This document shows positions 1 to 8,999 of a stretch of 64,000 bases of DNA, piece by piece. A program made the translations under genes and the position numbers. Source of the stretch: Lachnospiraceae bacterium. GTDB taxonomy: Bacteria; Bacillota; Clostridia; Lachnospirales; Lachnospiraceae. The first letter of the stretch is position 1, and each line of letters opens with the position of its first letter. The notes under the pieces are model-generated. The model saw only the letters and a list, made by a program, of their open reading frames with translations. It was not told the DNA's origin and did no database searches. The stretch is taken from contig JAMPGL010000012.1 in the NCBI GenBank assembly GCA_023663945.1, forward strand, positions 1-64,000. Reading direction: 5' to 3'.

Positions 1-109
1 TTTCCGATAAATTACCGCTAATCACCACACAACGCTTCACTGCCAGTACAGTAAACCATTCGACTATAGCAAAGGCTTTAATTTGGTAAAGATACGTTGT
101 TCGCTGACA

Positions 110-260
110 GCTTGTATAGAGATTTATTTCTAAAGGAGCCCTTTAAAAGGCGTCAGTACTTGGTGAGGTATTCCCCGAACCTAGTACTGCTGTGCTTTTT
201 AGAGAGCGAGAGCGAGGCGGGCACCATGCATGGTGCGTAGAAATAAATCTCTATACAAGC
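110..260. repeat. 151-bp inverted-repeat (MITE-like) element
   Basis: The outer 23 bases (110-132 and 238-260) are perfect reverse complements. The interior holds a smaller hairpin (CAGTACT ... AGTACTG) and a perfect 16-base palindrome (GCACCATGCATGGTGC, about 221-236). No open reading frame of useful length and no clear target-site duplication were seen. The borders CTAAAG and GCGTAGAAAT are shared with the element at 30054-30130, which suggests a dispersed family. The first 109 bases of the window hold nothing I can assign. Confidence 0.7.
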
Positions 261-318
261 GTCCGTCCTTCAACCACCCTTTACCACATTAAACCGAAAT
301 TTAACATCACATCTATTA

Positions 319-347
319 TTTACTTTACCCCTGTTTTAGTGTATATT
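319..347 (+). promoter_or_regulatory. Candidate sigma-A promoter for the zinc-finger membrane protein
   Basis: TTTACT at 319-324 and TATATT at 342-347 are separated by 17 bases, about 43 bases before the chosen start codon at 390. The -35 box is one substitution from common variants. Read by eye only. Confidence 0.45.
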
Positions 348-389
348 TATTAAAGTGAGCGGATTGTGCACTTTTGTGAGGTAATCAGC

Positions 390-713
390 ATGACTTGTAA
401 GGAAACGGAGAAAATGATTCCCTTCTTTTTGCAGGATGATTTGGAGACGGAAGAGCTGCGGGAATTTATGGAGCATATAGAGGAATGTGATGACTGCAAG
501 GAAGAATTGACGATTCAGTTTCTTGTCACGGAAGGAATGTCAAGACTGGAAGAGGGAAACGTTTTTGACCTTCAAAATGAACTGCGTTACCGCATGGATG
601 AGGCGGGACATGCCCTAAAGCGCAGGGAAAATTTGCAGTGGCTTTTGTATGGGCTGGAAGGGCTTGTAGTTTTGGCGATAATCATTTTAATTGTTTTGTT
701 GATTTTCTTATAA
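390..713 (+). CDS. Zinc-finger (zf-HC2-like) single-pass membrane protein, possible anti-sigma factor
   Basis: This 107-residue protein has an N-terminal Cys/His cluster (CKETEK, then a His about 20 residues later followed by ECDDC) that matches the putative zinc-finger found in anti-sigma factors of the zf-HC2 type. A hydrophobic segment fills the last 25 residues, so the zinc-finger end should face the cytoplasm. I chose ATG 390 because TGAGGT lies about 10 bases upstream; an ATG-less extension to 366 is possible but would overlap that site. No sigma factor gene is adjacent, since polA follows, so its partner is unknown. Function is inferred from the motif alone. Confidence 0.7.
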   Translation: MTCKETEKMIPFFLQDDLETEELREFMEHIEECDDCKEELTIQFLVTEGMSRLEEGNVFDLQNELRYRMDEAGHALKRRENLQWLLYGLEGLVVLAIIILIVLLIFL

Positions 714-788
714 TAGATATGGCGTTTTAAGGCATATCATGTTAAGTCGGATTGCGATTGGACAGATAGAGGCGAAAGGAAACATTTC

Positions 789-3431
789 ATGAAGAAATTA
801 GTATTGATTGATGGTCACAGCATCTTAAACAGGGCGTTTTACGGAGTTCCGGATTTGAGCAACAGCGCGGGGCTTCATACGAACGCTGTTTACGGATTTT
901 TAAATATTTTATTTAAAATTTTGGAGGAGGAGAAGCCGGATTATCTGACGGTCGCATTTGACGTGCACGCTCCTACCTTCCGTCATGAGATTTATAAGGA
1001 ATATAAGGGAACCCGGAAGTCCATGCCGGAGGAGCTTAGGGAGCAGGTTCCGGTCATGAAAGAAGTCCTTGATGCAATGGGGATTAAAAGGGTAGAACAG
1101 GCAGGGCTGGAAGCGGATGATATTTTGGGCACTCTTGCCAAGCGTGCAGAGCGGGAGGGGATGGCAGTTTCCCTAGTATCCGGGGACAGGGATCTTTTGC
1201 AGATTGCATCGGAAAAGATTAAAATCCGCATTCCTAAGACAAAGGGCGGAAAAACGGAGATTGAAGATTATTATGCCGCGGATGTTCTTGAAAAATATCA
1301 AGTGACGCCGCTTCAGTTTATCGATTTGAAGGCACTGATGGGAGATACGGCGGACAATATCCCCGGAGTGCCGAAGGTGGGAGAAAAGACCGCCGCGGAA
1401 CTGATGGTAAATTATGGGTCTATTGAAAATATTTATGCACATGCGGAGGAAATATCCAAAAAGTCCATTCGGGAGTCCTTGCTTGCCAATCGGGAACTGG
1501 CGGATTTAAGCAAGGTTCTTGCAACCATCAATGTAGACAGCCCTATTTCTTTCTCATTTGAGGAGGCGGCGATTGGCGATTTTTATACGCAGGATGCGTA
1601 TGTGCTGTTTAAAAAGCTGGAATTTAAGAATCTTTTAAGCCGTTTTGAAAAGGGCGTTTCCAATGAATCTGTCACTGCCGGATTCAGCAGGGTTTCCGGA
1701 AGACAAGAGGCGGAGCAGATTTTTGAAAGGGCGCTTACCGCAGAGGAAGAGATTGGGCTTGCACTGCTCCGAAGCGAAGGGAGCAGGGGAAGTCTGGTGG
1801 GGATTTCTCTGGCGTTTGAAGACGGCAAGAGCTTTTTTATTCCCAAAGGGGGAGAAATAAAGGAAGAATATCTGATTGAGAAGCTGGCGGATTTAGGCGG
1901 AAAATGCCGGATTGCCTGTCCGGATATCAAGGGATCTTATGAGTATTTAAAGAGCAGGGAGACGGAGCGGTTTTTTGATATTCTGCTGGCGTCGTATCTG
2001 TTAAATCCCTTGAAAAATGACTATACAACAGCGGATGCCGCAAACGAGCAGTTAAACCTGCTGATTCCTGAGCGCAGCCAGAAGCTTGGAAAGCTGAAGT
2101 ATGAGGAGGCGCTTGAGCAGAAGGAAGAGGAACTGACAGAATATGCATGTTTTCTTGCTTATGTCAGCCAAAAGGCGGCACCCGTGCTCAGAGATAAGTT
2201 AAAAGAGACAGGCATGGATAAGCTGATGAAAGAGATTGAAATGCCGCTTACCTATGTGCTTTACGATATGGAGCGGGAGGGGATTTTAGTCCGTCCGGCG
2301 GAGCTGAAAGCTTATGGAGAGGCGCTTACCGGAAGAATTGGGGAATTAGAGCAGAAGATTTATGAGCAGGCGGGAGCGGAGTTTAATATTAATTCGCCCA
2401 AGCAGCTTGGAGAGATTTTGTTTGACCGATTAAAGCTTCCCGGCGGTAAAAAGACGAAAACAGGCTATTCCACGGCGGCGGATGTGTTAGAGAAGCTGGC
2501 GGCGGACTGTCCTATGGTGGCGGATGTGCTGGAATATCGGCAGCTTGCAAAGCTGAAATCTACTTATGCGGATGGGCTTGCCGCATTTATTGATAAAGAT
2601 GACAGAATCCATACAACGTTTAATCAGACGATTACGGCTACCGGACGGCTCAGCTCCACAGATCCGAATTTGCAGAATATTCCCATGCGCATGGAGCTGG
2701 GCAGAAAGATCCGCAAGGTATTTGTGCCTAAGGAAGGGTGTTGTTTTATGGATGCGGATTATTCCCAGATTGAATTGCGTATCTTGGCGCACATGTCCGG
2801 GGATGAGCAGTTGATTGAAGCGTATCGGATGCATGCGGACATTCATCGGATTACGGCATCGCAGGTGTTTCACATTCCTTTTGAGGAGGTGACGGACTTA
2901 CAGCGCCGGAATGCAAAAGCGGTAAATTTTGGAATTGTATATGGAATCAGCTCCTTTGGACTGAGTCAGGATTTGAGCATTACCCGCAAGGAGGCGGCGG
3001 AGTACATTGAACAGTATTTTGCTACCTATCCCGGTGTCAAGAACTTCCTAGATAAAGCGGTTTCGGATGCAAAGCAAAACGGTTATATCACTACTATGTT
3101 TGGGCGCAGAAGACCGGTTCCGGAGCTCTCTTCCGGGAATTTTATGCAGCGTTCCTTTGGAGAGCGGGTAGCAATGAATTCCCCGATTCAGGGCACTGCG
3201 GCGGATATTATCAAAATTGCAATGATCAAGGTGCATGAGCGGCTTAATCGGGAAAACCTGAAATCCAAACTGATTCTTCAGGTGCACGATGAACTTTTGA
3301 TAGAGACTTTTGAGGAGGAACGAGAGCAGGTAAGGGCGATTTTGGAGGAAGAGATGGTTCATGCGGCGGATCTTTCGGTGAAGCTGGAAGTGGATCTGCA
3401 TACAGGCAGTGACTGGTATGAGGCAAAATAG
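789..3431 (+). CDS. polA: DNA polymerase I
   Basis: An 880-residue family A DNA polymerase for Okazaki fragment processing and repair. The 5'-nuclease domain occupies roughly residues 1-290 (starts LVLIDGHSILNRAFYG). The polymerase palm motifs are all present: A (DYSQIELR, Asp657), B (RRNAKAVNFGIVYG from Arg706) and C (VHDE, His833-Glu835). The middle domain (about 310-500) lacks the DxE exonuclease motif expected near its start, so 3'-5' proofreading is probably absent, as in many Gram-positive PolA enzymes. GAAAGGA precedes the ATG. The stop codon overlaps the start region of coaE, so the two are probably co-transcribed with the FtsA-like gene. Confidence 0.97.
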   Translation: MKKLVLIDGHSILNRAFYGVPDLSNSAGLHTNAVYGFLNILFKILEEEKPDYLTVAFDVHAPTFRHEIYKEYKGTRKSMPEELREQVPVMKEVLDAMGIKRVEQAGLEADDILGTLAKRAEREGMAVSLVSGDRDLLQIASEKIKIRIPKTKGGKTEIEDYYAADVLEKYQVTPLQFIDLKALMGDTADNIPGVPKVGEKTAAELMVNYGSIENIYAHAEEISKKSIRESLLANRELADLSKVLATINVDSPISFSFEEAAIGDFYTQDAYVLFKKLEFKNLLSRFEKGVSNESVTAGFSRVSGRQEAEQIFERALTAEEEIGLALLRSEGSRGSLVGISLAFEDGKSFFIPKGGEIKEEYLIEKLADLGGKCRIACPDIKGSYEYLKSRETERFFDILLASYLLNPLKNDYTTADAANEQLNLLIPERSQKLGKLKYEEALEQKEEELTEYACFLAYVSQKAAPVLRDKLKETGMDKLMKEIEMPLTYVLYDMEREGILVRPAELKAYGEALTGRIGELEQKIYEQAGAEFNINSPKQLGEILFDRLKLPGGKKTKTGYSTAADVLEKLAADCPMVADVLEYRQLAKLKSTYADGLAAFIDKDDRIHTTFNQTITATGRLSSTDPNLQNIPMRMELGRKIRKVFVPKEGCCFMDADYSQIELRILAHMSGDEQLIEAYRMHADIHRITASQVFHIPFEEVTDLQRRNAKAVNFGIVYGISSFGLSQDLSITRKEAAEYIEQYFATYPGVKNFLDKAVSDAKQNGYITTMFGRRRPVPELSSGNFMQRSFGERVAMNSPIQGTAADIIKIAMIKVHERLNRENLKSKLILQVHDELLIETFEEEREQVRAILEEEMVHAADLSVKLEVDLHTGSDWYEAK

Positions 3432-3433
3432 TG

Positions 3434-4030
3434 ATGAAGGTAATTGGAATTACGGGCGGTGTGGGCAGCGGAAAGTCCGCACTGCTTGCTTACATAAAGA
3501 AAAATTACAATTGCAGGGTTCTGCTGGCGGATGAGGCGGCTCACAAAGTAAAAGAACCGGGACAGCCCTGTTATGAAAGGCTTGTGGAGCTGCTTCCAGA
3601 GACGGCGCTTGACGAGGATGGCAGGATTAACAAAAGCCGTATGGCGGCTTTTCTATTTGGCTCCAAGGAACGGTTAGAGGCGGTAAATCAGATTATCCAT
3701 CCGGCGGTGAAAGTGTATATCCGGCAGGAGATTGCCAGAGAAAGGGAGAAGAAGGAAATTGCATTCTTTTTTATTGAGGCGGCGCTTTTAATTGAAGACG
3801 GTTACTTAAATATAGTAGATGAAATGTGGTATGTTTACGCCAGGGAAGAGGTGCGCAGGGAGCGTCTTCGGGCATCCAGAGGATATACGGAGGAAAGGAT
3901 TCGCGCAATTATGGATGCTCAGCTTACGGAAGCGGAATTTCGGAAAAGCTGCGGGACGGTCATTGACAACAGCGGGAGCTTTGAGGACGCATGCAGACAA
4001 ATTGATGCAAAGATGGGGGAATATCGGTGA
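3434..4030 (+). CDS. coaE: Dephospho-CoA kinase
   Basis: Phosphorylates the ribose 3'-OH of dephospho-CoA, the last step of coenzyme A synthesis, in the cytosol. The protein opens with a P-loop (GITGGVGSGKS), followed by the ADEAAHK region, the NQIIHP motif and a lid-like basic segment (RREERLRASRGY style) typical of CoaE. At about 198 residues it has family length. Start: GTG at 3431 overlaps the polA stop and ATG follows at 3434; GAGG at 3420 could serve either. The stop TGA overlaps the ATG of the next gene, showing tight coupling. polA-coaE is a common Clostridia neighbour pair. Confidence 0.95.
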   Translation: MKVIGITGGVGSGKSALLAYIKKNYNCRVLLADEAAHKVKEPGQPCYERLVELLPETALDEDGRINKSRMAAFLFGSKERLEAVNQIIHPAVKVYIRQEIAREREKKEIAFFFIEAALLIEDGYLNIVDEMWYVYAREEVRRERLRASRGYTEERIRAIMDAQLTEAEFRKSCGTVIDNSGSFEDACRQIDAKMGEYR

Positions 4031-6204
4031 TGGATGGAAGAAAATATACCGGGCAGTTGGTATTCGGGCTGGATATAGGAACCAGAAGCATTGTAGGTAC
4101 TGTGGGGTATAAGGCGGGCAATCGGTTTATTGTGGTTGCACAGAGAAGCCGGGAGCATGAGACCAGATCCATGCTGGACGGGCAGATACATGATATTCAT
4201 AAGGTGGGGGAGACCATCGGCGAAGTCAAAAGAGGATTGGAGGATGCCATCGGCAGAAAGCTGTCGGATGTGTGTATCGCCGCCGCAGGAAGGGTGCTCC
4301 GTACGGTGACGACCCATGTGGAATATCCCTTTACCGGAGATAAAGAGGTTGCGCAGGAGGATATTTATGCGCTGATTGCCGCTGGAATTGAGAAGGCTTA
4401 TCAGGAATTTTTGAGTGAGCAGGACAGCGACATGAAATTTTACTGCGTGGGTCATTCGGTGGTGCGCTTTTACTTAAATGGATATCCCATGGGGAATTTG
4501 GAGGGACATAAAGCGCGGACGGTGGGCGTGGATTTGATTGCAACTTTCCTTCCCGATGAGGTGGTGGACGGTCTTTATAAGGCGGTTGAGCTTGCAGGGC
4601 TTCATGTGAGCAGTCTGACCTTGGAGCCGATTGCGGCAATTCAGCTTGCCATTCCGGAGCGTTTCCGAATGCTGAATATTGCGCTTTTGGATGTGGGAGC
4701 TGGAACCTCGGATATTTCCATTACCAATGACGGCTGTATTTTGGCATACGGCATGATTCCTATGGCGGGGGATTTACTGACGGAGGAGATTGCAAGGCAT
4801 TGTCTGGTAGATTTTGCCACTGCGGAGGAGATTAAAAAGCAGGCGGGAGAGACGGAGAACATTTCCTTTATGGATATTATGCTCCTGCCCCAGACCATCA
4901 GCAGTGAAGAGATTAAGAAGGTCACGGCGCCGGTCATTAACGAGATGGCACAGCAGGCGGCGGACAAGATTAAGGAATTAAACGGCGATAAGGCAGTCAG
5001 TGCGGTGTTTGTTGTGGGCGGCGGCGGAAAGATTCCGGGGTACACGGAGGCAGTTGCCGACAAATTAGGGATTGCCCGGGAGCGTGTGGCACTGCGCGGG
5101 GAAGAGGTCATGCAGCAGATTGTATTTGAGGAGGAGGTCAAAAAGGACAGTCTTCTCGTTACGCCTATCGGAATCTGCCTGAACTTTTATGAACAGAGCA
5201 ACAACTTTATTTTTGTGAGCTTTAATGATGAGCGCATTAAAATTTACGACAACAACCGGCTGACCGTGGCGGATGCGGCGATGCAGGCGCAGTTTCCCAA
5301 CGATGGTCTTTTCCCTAAGAGGGGGAAGAGCCTTGACTTTACGGTGAACGGGAAACAGCGTATGGCAAGAGGGCAGTTTGGCGAGGCGGCAGTGATTACG
5401 GTAAATGGGGAAGCAGGGGACATTTACACGCCCATTCATGCAAATGACTTGATTAAAGTGATTCCGTCAACAGCGGGGGAACCGGGGCGGATGTCTATCG
5501 GGGAACTGCCGGAAAGCACGGAAAGCTTATGGGTAATCGTAAACGATAAGAAGGTGGAGGTTCCAAGGTTTGCCAGCGTCAACGGAGGACTTCAGTCCGG
5601 TTATTATGAGATACAGCCGGATGACCAGATTGAAATCTTGAATTATTATACCGTGGGACAAATATTGGAGTTTATGGATGTGATTTTGGAACCATGGATG
5701 AATTTGTATGTCAACAACCGGCTTGCCGACAGAGATACGCCGGTATATGAGAATTTTTCTGTCCTTTGGACCAGAGAGACCCTTCCGGAGCCTCAGCGGG
5801 ACAGCGCACAGGAATGGCGGACGCAGAATGCGGATACAGGGGAAGCGTCTTGGGAAGATACCGGGGAGGAGATGGAATCTGCCGAGGAGCCTTGGGAAGA
5901 AGCCGGGGAAGAGATGGAATCTGCCGAAGAGTCTTGGGAAGAAGCTGAGGAGGAGATAGAATCCGCCGAAGAGAATGAGGAACCTTCCAGAGAGACAGTA
6001 TCCATTTCCGTAATTGTAAATAACCAGCTTGTGGTGCTGGAAGGAAAGACAGAATATGTCTATGTGGATGTGTTTGAAAAGATTGATTTTGACCGCAGCA
6101 GACCGAAAGGGATGGGGATTGTGACCACATTAAACGGGCGTCCGGCTCAGTACATGGAAGCTATTCACGACGGCGACGTGCTGGAAATTTACTGGCGCGC
6201 ATAA
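4030..6204 (+). CDS. FtsA-like actin-fold ATPase with long C-terminal extension
   Basis: A 724-residue protein whose first ~400 residues are an FtsA/PilM-type actin fold: phosphate-1 loop (GLDIGTRSIVGTVGY), SHS2 insertion, second phosphate loop (LLDVGAGTSDISI) and adenosine motif (VVGGGGKIPGY). True FtsA proteins are about 420 residues, so some 300 are extra. The extension has three short beta-rich segments that resemble one another (two at about 440-560, the last after residue 655) and an acidic linker of three 14-residue repeats. FtsA tethers FtsZ to the membrane; I see no obvious C-terminal amphipathic helix, so this paralogue probably has another role. ATG 4030 overlaps the coaE stop. Confidence 0.8.
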   Translation: MDGRKYTGQLVFGLDIGTRSIVGTVGYKAGNRFIVVAQRSREHETRSMLDGQIHDIHKVGETIGEVKRGLEDAIGRKLSDVCIAAAGRVLRTVTTHVEYPFTGDKEVAQEDIYALIAAGIEKAYQEFLSEQDSDMKFYCVGHSVVRFYLNGYPMGNLEGHKARTVGVDLIATFLPDEVVDGLYKAVELAGLHVSSLTLEPIAAIQLAIPERFRMLNIALLDVGAGTSDISITNDGCILAYGMIPMAGDLLTEEIARHCLVDFATAEEIKKQAGETENISFMDIMLLPQTISSEEIKKVTAPVINEMAQQAADKIKELNGDKAVSAVFVVGGGGKIPGYTEAVADKLGIARERVALRGEEVMQQIVFEEEVKKDSLLVTPIGICLNFYEQSNNFIFVSFNDERIKIYDNNRLTVADAAMQAQFPNDGLFPKRGKSLDFTVNGKQRMARGQFGEAAVITVNGEAGDIYTPIHANDLIKVIPSTAGEPGRMSIGELPESTESLWVIVNDKKVEVPRFASVNGGLQSGYYEIQPDDQIEILNYYTVGQILEFMDVILEPWMNLYVNNRLADRDTPVYENFSVLWTRETLPEPQRDSAQEWRTQNADTGEASWEDTGEEMESAEEPWEEAGEEMESAEESWEEAEEEIESAEENEEPSRETVSISVIVNNQLVVLEGKTEYVYVDVFEKIDFDRSRPKGMGIVTTLNGRPAQYMEAIHDGDVLEIYWRA
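5851..5976 (+). repeat. In-frame 42-bp tandem repeat, three units, in the FtsA-like gene
   Basis: Three consecutive 42-base units encode the 14-residue unit WEDTGEEMESAEEP and two close variants (WEEAGEEMESAEES, WEEAEEEIESAEEN). The repeat is purely acidic linker and its unit number could vary without breaking frame. Confidence 0.85.
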
Positions 6205-6209
6205 TGCGG

Positions 6210-6314
6210 ACGCACAGAACGCGGAAAAGCAGAAGCAGACGTGAAGGACAGAATGCAGGAAGAGCAAAAGCAGGCGTGAAGCACAGAACGCAGGAAGAGC
6301 AAAAGCGGGCGTGA
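6210..6314 (+). repeat. 35-bp tandem repeat, three units, intergenic
   Basis: Three imperfect 35-base units (6210-6244, 6245-6279, 6280-6314), each ending in GCGTGA or ACGTGA, fill most of the gap between the FtsA-like gene and the hydrolase gene. The period is not a multiple of three and stops occur, so it is not coding. No terminator was seen here. Confidence 0.8.
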
Positions 6315-6362
6315 GGCGCACGCACAAGAGAAAGAAGAAACAGGAAGGAATATGACAGTGAG

Positions 6363-7190
6363 ATGAGACTTTGCAGTATAGCCAGCGGAAGCAGTGGAAA
6401 TTGTATTTATGTTGGCTCAGATACCACGCATCTTTTAGTGGATGTGGGGATAAGCGGAAAACGGACGGAAGAGGGTCTTAAGAAGCTGGATTTATCCATG
6501 CGTGACATTGATGGGATTTTTATCACCCATGAGCATGCCGACCACATTGCAGGGCTGGGGGTGCTCAGCAGGAAATATGAAATCCCGATTTACGCCACGG
6601 CGGGAACTATTGACGCGATTAAAAATGCGTCTTCCGTAGGGGAGATACCGGAGGATTTGTTCTGTCCGGTATGCGCGGACGAAAAGGTTATTGTGAAGGA
6701 TTTAATCTGCAATCCGATGAGAATCTCCCACGATGCGGCGGAGCCGGTGGCATACCGGATACAGCATGGAAAGAAACGTGTGGGAATTGTGACGGATTTG
6801 GGCAATTATAACGATTATACCGTGGAGTCCCTGCGGGGAATGGATGCGCTGCTTTTAGAAGCCAACCATGATGTGAACATGCTGCAGGTGGGACCTTATC
6901 CCTATTACTTGAAGCAGCGGATTTTGGGAGATAAGGGGCATCTTTCCAATGAGCGGGCGGGACAGCTTTTGTATCACCTTCTCCACGAGAAGCTGCAGAC
7001 GGTGATGCTGGGGCATTTAAGTAAAGAAAATAATCTGCCGGAGCTGGCTTATGAGGCGGTTCGGGTGGAAGTGACCATGTCGAAGATGGCGGGGGCGGAT
7101 AAGGAAGAGGAAACCAGCGCAAGGCTGACGGATTTTCCTATGTATGTGGCGCCCAGAAGCCAAAATTCACCGATTATACATATTGCATAA
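6363..7190 (+). CDS. Metallo-beta-lactamase-fold hydrolase, YycJ/WalJ type
   Basis: A 275-residue cytosolic protein with the metal-binding signature HEHADHIAGL at about residues 59-68, an SGSSGN start characteristic of the YycJ/VicX branch, and downstream metal ligands (SHDA, TDLG, EANHD and the late GHLS). YycJ proteins are proposed DNA nucleases linked to the WalRK two-component locus and repair, but here the neighbours are an FtsA-like gene and an ACT protein rather than walRK. The start codon follows a purine-rich stretch. The family call is firm, the substrate unknown. Confidence 0.85.
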   Translation: MRLCSIASGSSGNCIYVGSDTTHLLVDVGISGKRTEEGLKKLDLSMRDIDGIFITHEHADHIAGLGVLSRKYEIPIYATAGTIDAIKNASSVGEIPEDLFCPVCADEKVIVKDLICNPMRISHDAAEPVAYRIQHGKKRVGIVTDLGNYNDYTVESLRGMDALLLEANHDVNMLQVGPYPYYLKQRILGDKGHLSNERAGQLLYHLLHEKLQTVMLGHLSKENNLPELAYEAVRVEVTMSKMAGADKEEETSARLTDFPMYVAPRSQNSPIIHIA

Positions 7191-7205
7191 AGAAGGGAGA
7201 CCAAA

Positions 7206-7478
7206 ATGAACAAGACAATTATCACGGTTGTAGGGAAGGATACGGTAGGCATTATTGCAAAGGTGTGTACTTATCTGGCGGACAATCAGATTAATATTCT
7301 GGATATTTCTCAGACCATTGTACAGGGATTTTTTAACATGATGATGATTGTGGACACCAATGGGATGAGCAAGCATTTCGGAGAGATGGCGGATGAGCTT
7401 AAGGAGCTTGGGGAGAGCATCGGCGTGGACATCAAGTGCCAAAAAGAAGAAATTTTTGATAAAATGCACAGAATTTAG
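7206..7478 (+). CDS. ACT domain protein (UPF0237 family)
   Basis: A 90-residue single ACT domain (starts [17 protein letters not shown], with the characteristic D-x-x-G-I turn that binds small ligands such as amino acids). Stand-alone ACT proteins of this family are nearly always paired with a UPF0210 (PFL-family) gene, and that gene begins 28 bases downstream, so a sensor or allosteric partner role is likely. AAGGGAGACC gives a good ribosome binding site. The ligand is unknown. Confidence 0.9.
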   Translation: MNKTIITVVGKDTVGIIAKVCTYLADNQINILDISQTIVQGFFNMMMIVDTNGMSKHFGEMADELKELGESIGVDIKCQKEEIFDKMHRI

Positions 7479-7506
7479 ACGATTAAAACAAAAAGGGACG
7501 GAGAAT

Positions 7507-8871
7507 ATGATTAATTTATTTGAAGTAGTGGAAACGAATGAGATGATCACCAAGGAAAATCTGGATGTGCGCACGATCACTATGGGTATCAGCCTGTTAG
7601 ACTGTATCGATTCCGATTTGACCTCTTTAAATAATAAAATATATCAAAAGATTTATGACTCGGCAAAGGATTTGGTAAAGACCGGCGAAGAAATATCCAG
7701 AGAATTTGGGATTCCCATTGTGAATAAAAGAATATCCGTGACGCCTATCGCGTTGATTGGCGGTGCGGCGTGCAAGTCTGTTGAAGATTTTGTTTCTATT
7801 GCCAAGACCTTGGATAAGGCGGCGCATCAGACCGGGGTCAATTTTATCGGGGGATATTCGGCTTTGGTGTCAAAGGGGATGACTCCGGCGGACGAACTGT
7901 TGATTCGTTCCATTCCGCTGGCGCTTTCTTCCACGGAGAGGGTGTGCAGTTCCGTAAATTTAGGCTCCACCAAGACCGGAATCAATATGGATGCGGTGAA
8001 GCTGATGGGACAGATTGTGAGACAGACTGCCGAAGCCACCAAGGAGCAGGATTCCCTTGGATGTGCAAAGCTTGTGGTCTTCTGCAACGCGCCGGATGAC
8101 AATCCCTTTATGGCAGGCGCATTTCACGGGGTCACAGAGGCGGATAAGATTATTAACGTAGGGGTAAGCGGTCCCGGTGTCGTGAAAACGGCGCTCAGCA
8201 AGGTCCGCGGAGCAAATTTTGAGGTTCTCTGTGAGACCATCAAAAAGACGGCGTTTAAGGTGACCAGAGTGGGACAGCTTGTGGCGCAGGAGGCATCGGC
8301 GCGGCTTGGGGTTCCCTTTGGAATTGTAGATTTGTCGCTGGCGCCTACGCCGGCAGTTGGGGACAGCGTGGCGGATATTCTCTGTGAGATTGGCTTGGAA
8401 AAGACGGGAGCACCGGGAACCACGGCGGCGCTTGCGCTGTTAAACGATCAGGTGAAAAAGGGCGGAGTTATGGCGTCCTCCTATGTGGGCGGACTGAGCG
8501 GAGCATTTATTCCGGTCAGCGAAGATCAGGGGATGATCGATGCCGTGGAAGCGGGGGCTCTCACCTTGGAGAAGCTGGAAGCAATGACCTGTGTCTGCTC
8601 CGTTGGGCTGGATATGATTGCGGTTCCGGGGGATACCAAAGATACGACCATTTCCGGGATTATTGCGGACGAGATGGCAATCGGCATGGTCAACCAGAAG
8701 ACTACGGCAGTGCGTATCATTCCGGTAATTGGAAAGGGTGTAGGCGAAACCGTGGAGTTTGGAGGGCTGTTAGGATACGCTCCCATTATGCCGGTAAACC
8801 AGTTTTCCTGCGATGAGTTTGTGGGACGGGGAGGCAGAATCCCGGCGCCCATTCACAGCTTTAAGAATTGA
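7507..8871 (+). CDS. PFL-family protein (UPF0210/DUF711)
   Basis: A 454-residue member of the UPF0210 family, named for a fold resembling pyruvate formate-lyase. No radical glycine motif can be seen at the C-terminus, so enzymatic radical chemistry should not be assumed. Glycine-rich loops ([30 protein letters not shown]) mark the family. The reading frame is open back to 7393 inside the ACT gene, but ATG 7507 with GGGACGGAGAA just upstream is the sensible start. It forms a two-gene unit with the ACT gene; the function of the pair is not established. Confidence 0.88.
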   Translation: MINLFEVVETNEMITKENLDVRTITMGISLLDCIDSDLTSLNNKIYQKIYDSAKDLVKTGEEISREFGIPIVNKRISVTPIALIGGAACKSVEDFVSIAKTLDKAAHQTGVNFIGGYSALVSKGMTPADELLIRSIPLALSSTERVCSSVNLGSTKTGINMDAVKLMGQIVRQTAEATKEQDSLGCAKLVVFCNAPDDNPFMAGAFHGVTEADKIINVGVSGPGVVKTALSKVRGANFEVLCETIKKTAFKVTRVGQLVAQEASARLGVPFGIVDLSLAPTPAVGDSVADILCEIGLEKTGAPGTTAALALLNDQVKKGGVMASSYVGGLSGAFIPVSEDQGMIDAVEAGALTLEKLEAMTCVCSVGLDMIAVPGDTKDTTISGIIADEMAIGMVNQKTTAVRIIPVIGKGVGETVEFGGLLGYAPIMPVNQFSCDEFVGRGGRIPAPIHSFKN

Positions 8872-8926
8872 TAAAAATCTTCACAAAATGCAAAGTTGTT
8901 ATTAGGAAAAAATTAAGATTTGCAGG

Positions 8927-8955
8927 TTGTTTCTTGGTACATAGTATGCTATAGT
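8927..8955 (+). promoter_or_regulatory. Candidate sigma-A promoter of the transport block
   Basis: TTGTTT at 8927-8932 and TATAGT at 8950-8955 are 17 bases apart, about 45 bases before the first lipoprotein's start. It is the only good promoter seen between the PFL gene and this operon. Confidence 0.55.
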
Positions 8956-8999
8956 TTGTATGTGATGGCGATACAAAACACAAGATTATGAGGTGTGGC

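Noticed and set aside
1-109. Possible gene fragment or tRNA at the window start
   Set aside because: One minus-strand frame is open over ~40 codons but lacks a start or recognisable sequence, and no cloverleaf could be drawn.
5708-5976. Additional ORFs on both strands across the acidic repeat
   Set aside because: They are other-frame readings of the 42-bp repeat; low-complexity Arg/Gly or Ser-rich products with no ribosome binding site.
6205-6362. Small coding gene between the FtsA-like and hydrolase genes
   Set aside because: The 35-bp repeat contains stops in each unit and no ribosome binding site.
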